Below, piece by piece: positions 50,574 to 59,214 of a stretch of DNA of 64,000 nucleotides. The stretch's first letter is position 1, and each line of letters begins with the position of its first letter. The position numbers were made by a program, and so were the translations under genes. A model generated the notes under the pieces. That model was not told the origin of the DNA. It did not search any database and saw nothing but the letters and a program-made list of their open reading frames with translations. The stretch is from Spirochaetota bacterium (GTDB lineage: Bacteria; Spirochaetota; Spirochaetia; Treponematales; UBA12059), in assembly GCA_018262985.1 (NCBI GenBank), contig JADFDI010000004.1, forward strand, positions 186,001-250,000, read 5' to 3'.

Positions 50574-53500
50574 ACTGATCAGCTTTGAACCCATCACCTC
50601 CGTCGTCAAGCTCGTCGAGAGCGGCAGCGACAGCACGGCCGAGAATATCGTGAAAACCTATGTCTTCTCACGAAAGATCAAGGAAGATCTCCACGAGGCC
50701 GTCCTCAAGAACCTCAACCCCGATCCAGTCGGCGAGACGAGGGGCGTGCAGATCGTCGGTAGCTACGGTACGGGAAAGTCGCACCTTATGGCACTTGTGG
50801 CGGCCATCGCTGAGGATGCAAAGCGGGTCCATTTCCTTTCCGACCCTGATATGAAGTCGGCCTTTGCCGATATCGCTGGGCACTACAAGGTCCTTCGCTT
50901 CGAGATTGGCACTGACAAGTCGCTGAAGGATATCCTCTTTGCCCAAATCGAGCGCTTCCTCGAGAAGGAGAAGGTAGCCTATCGTTTTGATGAGCACTCG
51001 AATTTTTCCTGGAAAGAGCAGATCGGGGACATGATGGCAGTCTTCGAGGCGGCCTTCCCCGATAAGCATCTTCTCGTCGTCATCGATGAGATGCTCGAGT
51101 ACCTCAAAGGCCGCGATCCCACAGCGCTCAATAATGACCTCATGCTCCTCCGCCAGGTGGGCGAGGCCTGCGACGGCAGTCGCTTCAAGATCATGTTCGG
51201 CGTCCAGGAGCTGCTCTACCGTGCGCCTGAATTCCAGTTCGCCGCCGAGATGCTTAACAAGGTCGAGGACCGATTCGCAGACCTCATCATCACCAAGGAC
51301 GATGTCGCCTACGTCGTCAAGGAAAGGCTGCTCAAGAAGAACGAGCACCAGAAGAAGATGATCCGGGAGCACCTCCTAGCCTTCGCTCCGCTTTTCGATG
51401 GCATCAATACGAGCCTAAACGAGTACGTGGACCTTTTCCCCGTCCATCCGAGCTATGTCGGCCACTTCGAGCGCATCAAGCAGGGGAAGAGCCAGCGCGA
51501 GATCCTCAAAGTCCTCTCGTCGCGTTTCTCCGCTCTCATGGACTCCGAGGTACCCGCCGACAGGCCCGGCCTCATCACCTACGATACCTATTGGGAAGAC
51601 CTTTCCTCGACGCCTTCGATGATCACCATACCCGATATCCGGGCGGTGAAGGACAAGATCGATATCGTCTACGACCGTATCGATGGCCACTTCGTGCAGG
51701 GGAGGGCGCCGCGAAGGAACCTGGCGCGGCAGATCGCGAATGCGCTCGCGATCCGCATTCTTTCGGATGACCTGGACAAGCGCAATGGCGCCAGCGCCGT
51801 CAACCTCAAAGAGGATCTCTGCCAGACCATCTCTGGGGCGGCCGATCCCGAGCTTCTGGTGCAGGCCATTGAGAGCGTCGCCAATCAGCTCAAGACCGCC
51901 ACCGCTGGCCAATACGTCGACCAAGACACAGTATCGGGCCAGTTCTACCTGCGCACCGAGGGCGGCATCAATATCCAGCAGATCATCCGCGACTATGCCG
52001 ACACGGTCCTGAAGCGTAACGAGGAGCAGGCCGACCAGTATTGGTTTGAGTTCCTCCAGTACGTCATCGGCCTTCAGCAGAACACTTATCGCACCGGTTT
52101 CAAGATCTGGCAGCACAGCCTCGAGTGGATCGACAAGAAGAGCTTCAGGCTCGGTTATATCTTCTTTGGCAATCCCAACGAGCGCAGCACAACGGAACCG
52201 ATCCAGCAGTACTACCTCTTCTTCTGCCCCCTCTTTCACGCCATCTCACGCAATGACGAGGCCGATGAGGTCTATTTCGAGATGAAGGGCTTCAGTAAGG
52301 ATTTCAAGGACCGTATCCTGCTCTATGGAGCTTCCAAGGCCCTTGAGGCCAATGCGTCGAGCGACCAGAAAGCCCTCTTCCGCAGCCAGATCGACGAGCA
52401 CCGGAAGAAGGCCATCGAGCTATTCGAGCGAGAGTATGTTGAACGGACTACGGTCATCTACAAGGGTACCGAGACCCTCCTCAAGGCCTACCAACTGCCT
52501 GGTGATGGAGCAGGCAAAGACGCCATATTCTCTGCCGTTTCCGCCAAGGTGCTCAACAAACAGTTCAGCGACAAGTTCGCCGACTATCCCGCCTTCACCG
52601 ACCTCCTGAGCCCGCTCAGCAAGGACAACTTCGATCTGCGGATCAAGAGCGCCCTCAAGAAGATCGTCACCTTCTCCCAAGCAAACCGCGATGGAGAAGC
52701 CATCCTAGCGGGGCTTGGCCTCATCAACGGCGCGACCATCGATACACGCAATTCCCGCTACGCGGACAGCATCCGCAAGCTCCTCCTGGCGAAGGGACAG
52801 GGGAAGGTGCTGAACCGCGATGAGATCCTCTATCCGCACTATATTGCCCAGAACCTCTGGTATTCAAAGGATTTCAAGCTCGACCATCAGCTCGAGTTTG
52901 TCGTGCTGGCTGCCATGGTCTTCAAAGGCGATATCGAGATCGCCTGGTCGGGCTCGAAATCCCTCATCGCGACGAATATCGATCAGGAACTCCTGAAGCT
53001 GGGCGACGAGGACTATTCGAGTTTTCAGAGCATTCGTGAACCGGTGGGCCTGCCGATCAAGGAGATCAAAGCGCTCTTTGGCCATCTTGGCCTACCTGAT
53101 CTTTCTGCCGAGCTTGAGAAAGCCGATACCCTCGCTCGGATCCTCACCGAGGCGAAGAAGAGGGCGGAACGGGTGGCGCGGATCAAGAGCGCTCTCGCCA
53201 AGGGGATCCGATGCAGGAATGTCGATCTCCTCGATCCGGCGGAGGTGACACGCATTTCCGATACCCTGGACAAGCTCGGTTCTGTCCTTGACGGCATCCA
53301 GGCCTATGACACTTTTGGAAAGCTCAAGAGCTTCCGCTATAAGGTGGCTGAACTCGATACCGCCTTCGAGGGTTGGAAGGACTGTGACCGGATAGAGAAG
53401 CTGAGTGAGCGAGGCGGCAGATTCGAAGCTCTCGTCGGCTATCTCTCTACAGCCTTGTCTTACGTCGTTGCAAGCGAATCTCCCCTCTACGAGGATATGG

Positions 53501-54237
53501 AAAAGGCTATCGCCTCTCTGCCGACTGTCCTCCAGGCCGGGAAGGACACCGAATACACAAAGTACGAGTCCCTCCTCAAATCGCTTGTCGATCGCTACGC
53601 CGACTACTATATGGCGCAGTACCTCAAGTGCCGACTGTCCCATACGGACTCCCTCCAGAAGGATGCCTTGCTCGCCTCTAGAACTAAGCAGGTGTGCGAC
53701 GTTATCAAGGACGTGGAGTTCATCTCCCGTACCGAGTATGAAAACTGGGTGAACCGGATCGGCTCGCTCAAAGAAGCCGACCATTCCCTCACAAAGGCTC
53801 GCGTGATCGAGGAGCCCTATCATGGTTTCAATCCCCGCGAGTTCTATGACAAGCCCACCTATGCCATTCGGGATCTGAAGGACCAGCTCGACGCGATCCT
53901 GGAGAAATGGGTTGGTGCGATGCGTGCGATCTTCAAAGACCCAAGCATAAAGGCCAACCTCGAGGTCCTGGACGTGGTTTCCCGCAAGCTTGTAGAAGGC
54001 TTCCGCGATGGCAAGGTGGAGCTCGAGCCTGACAATGCCGGAAAGCTAAGGAAACTTCTGAGTGAGCTTTCCAAGGGCTTCGAGAAGGTTGAGTTGGGCG
54101 TTCAGGATTTGGCGATGATTTTCCACAAGCCCATGACTATCGAGGAAGCCCGCGAAGCCTTTGATCACTTCCTGAATGAAGCCAGTACTGGGAAGGAAAG
54201 GGCCAAGGTCCGCATCGTCTTTGTAGAAGGGAAATAA
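50560..54237 (+). CDS. brxC: BREX ATPase BrxC/PglY
   Basis: A 1225-residue P-loop protein. Walker A VGSYGTGKSHLMALVAAIA (about residues 65-83), Walker B HLLVVIDEMLEYLKGRD (about 168-184) and a long, mostly helical C-terminal region with coiled-coil stretches. BrxC is an essential AAA-like ATPase of BREX, thought to form assemblies with the methyltransferase and PglZ. ATG 50560 has GGAG upstream. The stop overlaps the next start (TAATG). Codon use is clearly less GC-rich than in the chromosome before 49 kb. Confidence 0.88.
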   Translation: MKYRELISFEPITSVVKLVESGSDSTAENIVKTYVFSRKIKEDLHEAVLKNLNPDPVGETRGVQIVGSYGTGKSHLMALVAAIAEDAKRVHFLSDPDMKSAFADIAGHYKVLRFEIGTDKSLKDILFAQIERFLEKEKVAYRFDEHSNFSWKEQIGDMMAVFEAAFPDKHLLVVIDEMLEYLKGRDPTALNNDLMLLRQVGEACDGSRFKIMFGVQELLYRAPEFQFAAEMLNKVEDRFADLIITKDDVAYVVKERLLKKNEHQKKMIREHLLAFAPLFDGINTSLNEYVDLFPVHPSYVGHFERIKQGKSQREILKVLSSRFSALMDSEVPADRPGLITYDTYWEDLSSTPSMITIPDIRAVKDKIDIVYDRIDGHFVQGRAPRRNLARQIANALAIRILSDDLDKRNGASAVNLKEDLCQTISGAADPELLVQAIESVANQLKTATAGQYVDQDTVSGQFYLRTEGGINIQQIIRDYADTVLKRNEEQADQYWFEFLQYVIGLQQNTYRTGFKIWQHSLEWIDKKSFRLGYIFFGNPNERSTTEPIQQYYLFFCPLFHAISRNDEADEVYFEMKGFSKDFKDRILLYGASKALEANASSDQKALFRSQIDEHRKKAIELFEREYVERTTVIYKGTETLLKAYQLPGDGAGKDAIFSAVSAKVLNKQFSDKFADYPAFTDLLSPLSKDNFDLRIKSALKKIVTFSQANRDGEAILAGLGLINGATIDTRNSRYADSIRKLLLAKGQGKVLNRDEILYPHYIAQNLWYSKDFKLDHQLEFVVLAAMVFKGDIEIAWSGSKSLIATNIDQELLKLGDEDYSSFQSIREPVGLPIKEIKALFGHLGLPDLSAELEKADTLARILTEAKKRAERVARIKSALAKGIRCRNVDLLDPAEVTRISDTLDKLGSVLDGIQAYDTFGKLKSFRYKVAELDTAFEGWKDCDRIEKLSERGGRFEALVGYLSTALSYVVASESPLYEDMEKAIASLPTVLQAGKDTEYTKYESLLKSLVDRYADYYMAQYLKCRLSHTDSLQKDALLASRTKQVCDVIKDVEFISRTEYENWVNRIGSLKEADHSLTKARVIEEPYHGFNPREFYDKPTYAIRDLKDQLDAILEKWVGAMRAIFKDPSIKANLEVLDVVSRKLVEGFRDGKVELEPDNAGKLRKLLSELSKGFEKVELGVQDLAMIFHKPMTIEEAREAFDHFLNEASTGKERAKVRIVFVEGK

Positions 54238-54803
54238 TGAGGGAGGAAATACTCGCTTGGTTCTCTACCGCGCTCAGCAGAGTCGAGGAACCCTATTTCA
54301 ACCTTGAGACGATGTACAACCCGGCAGGTATCATCAGGGAACGAGTATTCTGTTATGAGCTGTACCATCAGCTGAGATCCCTTCAAGAAAACCATCTGAC
54401 ATTAAGCGAATTGACGCTAAACGCTGAAATAGATAAAAGGGGTCACCCTTTTTTTATAAGGTTCCCCCAAAATCCCGACTTTGTTTTTCATAAGCCAGGA
54501 CAAATGGAAAGAAATACATCAGTAGTTGAAGTAAAAGGGAAGCTCGAAAGTGCAAAAGTGCGAAAGGATTTTTGTACCCTCCTAACCTTTATTGGTAGGT
54601 TTGAATACCAGTTTGGTATCTTTATCCTATACAACGAGTCACTTGAAAATTTAAAATATATAATTCGGCCCTTTTCCGAAAAGTTGCCTTATAAACGTCA
54701 TTCTCGCTTAGTCGATATCCTAGTTATAGAGCGCCCCCATCAAATTCCTATCCAAACTACGCTCCAGCGCATTGTTGAGGAGAATACCCATGCCAACCAA
54801 TAA
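54237..54803 (+). CDS. PD-(D/E)XK-nuclease-like protein embedded in the BREX operon
   Basis: A 188-residue protein not in the canonical BREX-3 set. FCYELYHQLRSLQENHLTLS, then NPDFVFHKPG and, after a short spacer, SVVEVKGKLESAKV form the PD...ExK layout of restriction-type nucleases (Asp at about 81, Glu-Val-Lys at about 98-100), followed by FGIFILYNES. Start overlaps the brxC stop; end overlaps pglXI by 14 bases. Most of the gene (54370-54770) is AT-rich compared with brxC. A nuclease role is inferred from motif and place. Confidence 0.62.
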   Translation: MREEILAWFSTALSRVEEPYFNLETMYNPAGIIRERVFCYELYHQLRSLQENHLTLSELTLNAEIDKRGHPFFIRFPQNPDFVFHKPGQMERNTSVVEVKGKLESAKVRKDFCTLLTFIGRFEYQFGIFILYNESLENLKYIIRPFSEKLPYKRHSRLVDILVIERPHQIPIQTTLQRIVEENTHANQ

Positions 54804-57549
54804 TCTCTTTGATTCCGATACCCTCTACTCCGCAACGCCGCTAGGGGCAAAAGCTTCACTTCCGGTGCATTGCCTTGGTAAGGACTATAAAAACGATGAA
54901 GAACGTCGGGCTTATTTCCGCGAGGAGCTTCGCAAACAGCTGCCCGAGCTGAGGAAGCTTGAAGGTTTCCCAATCGGTGAGGATGACGACATTATTGCCC
55001 TATCCGATCCTCCCTACTACACTGCCTGCCCCAATCCCTGGCTCAATGACTTTATTGCTGAGTGGGAAGAAGACAAGAAGACCCTCGTAGCCAAGAAGAA
55101 GCGCAAGGAAGAGTATGAGGTTCACGAACCCTACGCTTCCGATGTGAGTGAAGGGAAGAATAACCCTATATATAATGCTCATAGCTATCATACAAAAGTA
55201 CCTCATCCCGCAATAATGCGGTATATCCTTCATTACACCCAGCCTGGAGATATAATTTACGATGGCTTTGCCGGCACGGGGATGACCGGAGTAGCGGCGC
55301 AGCTTTGTGATAACCCGGATCTTGAGTTAAGAACACGGATCGATGCAGAATTTATTGACCAAGGCTTTAAGAAGCCAAATTGGGGTGCACGAAAAGCCAT
55401 ATGTGGCGATTTATCACCTATAGCTAGCTTTATTGCATGCAATTTCAATGCACCGGTCGATACCGGAGCTTTCGAGCGAGAAGCTAGGAGAATACTAGCC
55501 GAAGTTGAATCCGAGTGTGGTTGGATGTATGAAACGCATCATACGAACGGCATGATCGGCCGAATAAACTACACTGTTTGGAGCGATGTCTTTGTCTGCC
55601 CAGCCTGTGGCAATGAAATTATATTTTGGGATGCTGCAATCGATAAAGAAAAAGGTATTGTTCTTGACGACTTCAATTGCCCGCATTGTGACGCTATGGT
55701 TAGCAAAGATCCAGCAAACAAACAGAGTGCGAGCGAGTCACAGCGACTAAGGCCGGTGGCAAAAAAGCTTGGAAGGGCATTTACGACCAGCTATGATCCA
55801 CTGCTATCATCTAGTATTCGCCAAGCCAAAATTGTTCCGGTGCTCATCAACTATACTGTCAACAAGGATCGATTTGAGAAGAAGCCTGATTTGTCGGATA
55901 TCGAGCTTGTGAAAAAAATCGAAGCTTCTGAAATTCCTTACTGGTATCCATATAATGAAATACCAAAAGGCGATAAAACAGGGGAGCCCATTAGGATTGG
56001 GATCACCCATGTTCATCACTTCTATACCAAGAGAAATCTCTGGTTCAAAGCATGTTTCATTAATAAATGCAAGAATAATTCGCTAAACATCAATTTGCTA
56101 GAAGCCGTGTTGGGCGGGATAAGCGTTTCGACGAAAATGTCAAGGTTTAGGGTTCCTTTGTGGATTAATAAAACCAGCGGGCCAATGAAAGGGATGACTG
56201 CTGGAACACTATATATACCCTCCTGTATGGGAGAGCAGAATATCGGGAATGTAATTGACGAAAAAATACAAGCCATTTGTCGAGGCTTGTTTTCAAGGGA
56301 CCATCTAGCGGTAATCCAAGTCGCCTCGGCCTCAACATCCTGCTTGGAAAACGATTCGATTGATTATATTTTCACTGACCCTCCATTCGGTTCGAATATT
56401 ATGTATTCTGAATTAAATTTCATATGGGAATGCTGGCTAAAGGTAATTACGAATAACAAAACAGAAGCAATTGAGAATGGCTCTCAAGGGAAATCGCTTT
56501 TTGATTATCAGCGGCTTATGGAGAGTTGTTTTTCAGAATACTATCGGAGCCTAAAACCAGGACGGTGGATGACAGTTGAGTTTTCGAATACTGCCGCTGC
56601 GGTTTGGAATGGAATTCAAGCGTCTATCCAGCGAGCAGGCTTTATTATTGCGAATGTTGCGGCACTTGATAAACAGCAGGGTAGTTTCAATGCAGTAACG
56701 AACCCGACCTCTGTGAAGCAGGACCTCGTAATATCCTGTTACAAGCCTTCAAGTGAGTTCGATACTAAATTTAGGATATCTTCAAGTGAGGTTTCGGTAT
56801 GGGATTTTATTGCGGAACATCTTAGTCATTTACCGATTTGTATAATCAAGAAGAAAATGACAACGGCAGTAATTGAACGAAGCCCGAAGATTCTTTACGA
56901 TCGCCTCATCAGTTATTACCTCATGCGAGGTTTGCCCATTCCTATTGATGCTGCGGATTTCCAAGTATCACTTAAAACTAAGTTCGTGGATCGTGATGGT
57001 ATGATGTTCCTGCCCGATCAGGCGGCTGAATATGAGGAGCAGAAACGTAAGCTCGGAATGACCAAGCAGATCGACTTTCTGTTTGATGTTATATATTCAG
57101 AATCCGACGCTTTGGCCTGGCTCAAGGATCGGCTTGCTCGAAAGCCGCAGAAGTATCAAGATATCCAACCAGAGTTTCTCAAGGCCAATACTGCTACTCG
57201 AAAAGGCGAAAAAGAGATAGAGCTCAAAACTCTCCTCGAAGAAAATTTCATTGAGCTTGCCGATGGTTGTTATCGTTGTCCTGATCCTTCCGAGGAGAAG
57301 GACAGGGAAGCCCTTCGCACAAAGGCTCTGCTAAAAGAGTTCAACCACTACCTTGAATCGGCGAATGATCCCAAGACCAAGAAACTCAAGGAGCTTCGTG
57401 TTGAAGCCCTGCGGACAGGCTTCAAGGCATGTTGGGAAAAGAAAGACTTCGCAAGTATTGTCGTCCTTGGTGAGAAGATGCCTCAGAACCTCCTCTTGGA
57501 GGATGAACAGCTTCTCATGTTCTACGATATCGCCAAGGACAGGGTGTAG
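54790..57549 (+). CDS. pglXI: BREX type 3 DNA adenine methyltransferase PglXI
   Basis: A 919-residue N6-adenine methyltransferase. Motif IV-like ALSDPPYYTACPNPW lies near the N-terminus (about 71-85), motif I YDGFAGTGMTGVAAQL at about 157-172, a zinc-ribbon insert (CPACGNEIIFWD, CPHCDAMV, about 272-300) and a second catalytic-type motif FTDPPFGSNIMY (about 530-541). In BREX it marks self DNA at one strand of a short site. ATG 54790 has GAGGAG upstream. Bases from about 55140 to 56900 are strikingly AT-rich against both ends of the same gene. Confidence 0.85.
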   Translation: MPTNNLFDSDTLYSATPLGAKASLPVHCLGKDYKNDEERRAYFREELRKQLPELRKLEGFPIGEDDDIIALSDPPYYTACPNPWLNDFIAEWEEDKKTLVAKKKRKEEYEVHEPYASDVSEGKNNPIYNAHSYHTKVPHPAIMRYILHYTQPGDIIYDGFAGTGMTGVAAQLCDNPDLELRTRIDAEFIDQGFKKPNWGARKAICGDLSPIASFIACNFNAPVDTGAFEREARRILAEVESECGWMYETHHTNGMIGRINYTVWSDVFVCPACGNEIIFWDAAIDKEKGIVLDDFNCPHCDAMVSKDPANKQSASESQRLRPVAKKLGRAFTTSYDPLLSSSIRQAKIVPVLINYTVNKDRFEKKPDLSDIELVKKIEASEIPYWYPYNEIPKGDKTGEPIRIGITHVHHFYTKRNLWFKACFINKCKNNSLNINLLEAVLGGISVSTKMSRFRVPLWINKTSGPMKGMTAGTLYIPSCMGEQNIGNVIDEKIQAICRGLFSRDHLAVIQVASASTSCLENDSIDYIFTDPPFGSNIMYSELNFIWECWLKVITNNKTEAIENGSQGKSLFDYQRLMESCFSEYYRSLKPGRWMTVEFSNTAAAVWNGIQASIQRAGFIIANVAALDKQQGSFNAVTNPTSVKQDLVISCYKPSSEFDTKFRISSSEVSVWDFIAEHLSHLPICIIKKKMTTAVIERSPKILYDRLISYYLMRGLPIPIDAADFQVSLKTKFVDRDGMMFLPDQAAEYEEQKRKLGMTKQIDFLFDVIYSESDALAWLKDRLARKPQKYQDIQPEFLKANTATRKGEKEIELKTLLEENFIELADGCYRCPDPSEEKDREALRTKALLKEFNHYLESANDPKTKKLKELRVEALRTGFKACWEKKDFASIVVLGEKMPQNLLLEDEQLLMFYDIAKDRV

Positions 57550-57558
57550 AATCGGCCT

Positions 57559-59214
57559 ATGACGCTTCCTATCGCCATCGAAGACCTATTAGGTGCTCGG
57601 ACCGTCGAATCAGACCGCCTTGAATTCAAGGAGGGCTGGAATCCGGACAAGGTCTATCAAAGCATCTGTGCCTTCGCGAACGACATCGAGAACATTGGTG
57701 GCGGGTATATCCTCATCGGCGTCGCGGAGAAGGATGGACGAGCGGCCAGACCTGTCCTTGGGTTGTCAACCGCTGAGCTTGCGACTATCCAGAAGGAGAT
57801 GATCGGCTTCAATAACCTGATCCGCCCGCAGTATTCGCCGCGATTGGGCATAGAGCGCGTCGACGGGAAAGAGATTCTGGTTATCTGGGTGCCCGGAGGC
57901 GATGACCGCCCCTATGAGGTGCCAGAATCCATCAAGGCAAAGCAAAAGACCTGGAAACACTACATACGGCGCTATGCCAGCACTATCGAAGCCAAAGGCA
58001 ACGATAAGGACGAACTCTTGGCTTTGGTGAACCGCACGCCCTTCGATGACAGGCCCAATGCCCAGGCAAAGCTTGACAACATTGATATCGTGTTCGTTCG
58101 TGATTTCCTGCGAAAGGCGGAGAGCAAGCTCGCCGAGGAAATGAAGGACTTATACTTGGATGTCGTTCTATCACGCATGAACCTGCTGGTAGGACCGCCG
58201 GAACATCAGAAGCTCCGCAATGTGGCCCTCATGCTGTTCAACGAGTCGCCGGAACGGTTCTTCCCCTATTCCTACATCGATATCGTCGACTTTCGGCACG
58301 GTGAGGGCGACCGGACCTTCTCTGAAAAACGCTGCTATGGCCCCATGCAGAACCAGATCAAACAGGCCCTTGATTACTTCCAGTCCTCGGTGATTGAGGA
58401 AAGGGTTATTAAGGTTCCGGATAGAGCCGAAGCCATACGAGTCTGGAACTATCCTTTTAGGGTGCTTGAAGAGGCTCTTGTCAACGCCGTGTACCATCGC
58501 GACTATCAGGAGCACGAGCCTATCAGCATCCGCATTGAGCCGGGCAAGATCCGGATCTATAATCTCGGGGGCCTGGACAGATCCATCCGCCTCGTCGATC
58601 TCATTGCCGGCACGGCCGTTCCCAGGCGCTACAGGAACCGCCGCCTTGGCGATTTCCTCAAGGAGATGAAACTCGCCGAAGGACGGCTTACCGGCATCCA
58701 GCTCATCAAGACAACCCTTGCGCGAAACGGCTCTCCCAACCCGCTCTTTGAGACCGACGACGAGCGGACCTGGTTCAGCGTCATGCTGTACCTGCACTCT
58801 GCCTTTTCTTATGAAGCTCCCCCTGCTAGGGCCTCTGACATCGTCTCAGACTCAAAGATGCTGATGGCTCTTCTCCGCAAGGCTTTGAAGGCTGACAACC
58901 ACGACGAGCATGATGACGAGCACCAAGACGAGCACCAAGACGAGCACCAAGACGAAACTACGCTCCAGGTGATGGTCGCGATGCTAAAGCATTGTCTGGA
59001 AAAGCCCCGATCCAAAGAAGAGCTTTTTGCCATCGTGAGACTGAAGCCCGATACCCGAGCAAGGCGCCGCTATATTGAACCTCTGGAAAGTATAGGGTGG
59101 CTTGAAAAGACACTTCCCGGAAAACCGACTAGCAAGAACCAAAGGTATCGCTTGAGCGATATCGCCCGTGATGCCATGTCCCAGGATAAAACTAGTCATG
59201 ACCTATCAAGGTAA
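57559..59214 (+). CDS. AlbA_2/RecG-like ATP-binding protein inserted in the BREX operon
   Basis: A 551-residue protein. The N-terminal AlbA_2 (Schlafen-type) domain has ESDRLEFKEGWNPDKVYQSI and IGGGYILIGVAEKDGR. The middle has a GHKL-like ATP-binding part, FRVLEEALVNAVYHRDYQEH and GKIRIYNLGG. A winged-helix-like C-terminus (KEELFAIVRL, IGWLEKT) follows a His/Asp/Glu/Gln-rich spacer encoded by 12-bp repeats. Such proteins occur as regulators or defence accessories. It lies between pglXI (nine bases) and brxHII (17-base overlap). Confidence 0.75.
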   Translation: MTLPIAIEDLLGARTVESDRLEFKEGWNPDKVYQSICAFANDIENIGGGYILIGVAEKDGRAARPVLGLSTAELATIQKEMIGFNNLIRPQYSPRLGIERVDGKEILVIWVPGGDDRPYEVPESIKAKQKTWKHYIRRYASTIEAKGNDKDELLALVNRTPFDDRPNAQAKLDNIDIVFVRDFLRKAESKLAEEMKDLYLDVVLSRMNLLVGPPEHQKLRNVALMLFNESPERFFPYSYIDIVDFRHGEGDRTFSEKRCYGPMQNQIKQALDYFQSSVIEERVIKVPDRAEAIRVWNYPFRVLEEALVNAVYHRDYQEHEPISIRIEPGKIRIYNLGGLDRSIRLVDLIAGTAVPRRYRNRRLGDFLKEMKLAEGRLTGIQLIKTTLARNGSPNPLFETDDERTWFSVMLYLHSAFSYEAPPARASDIVSDSKMLMALLRKALKADNHDEHDDEHQDEHQDEHQDETTLQVMVAMLKHCLEKPRSKEELFAIVRLKPDTRARRRYIEPLESIGWLEKTLPGKPTSKNQRYRLSDIARDAMSQDKTSHDLSR

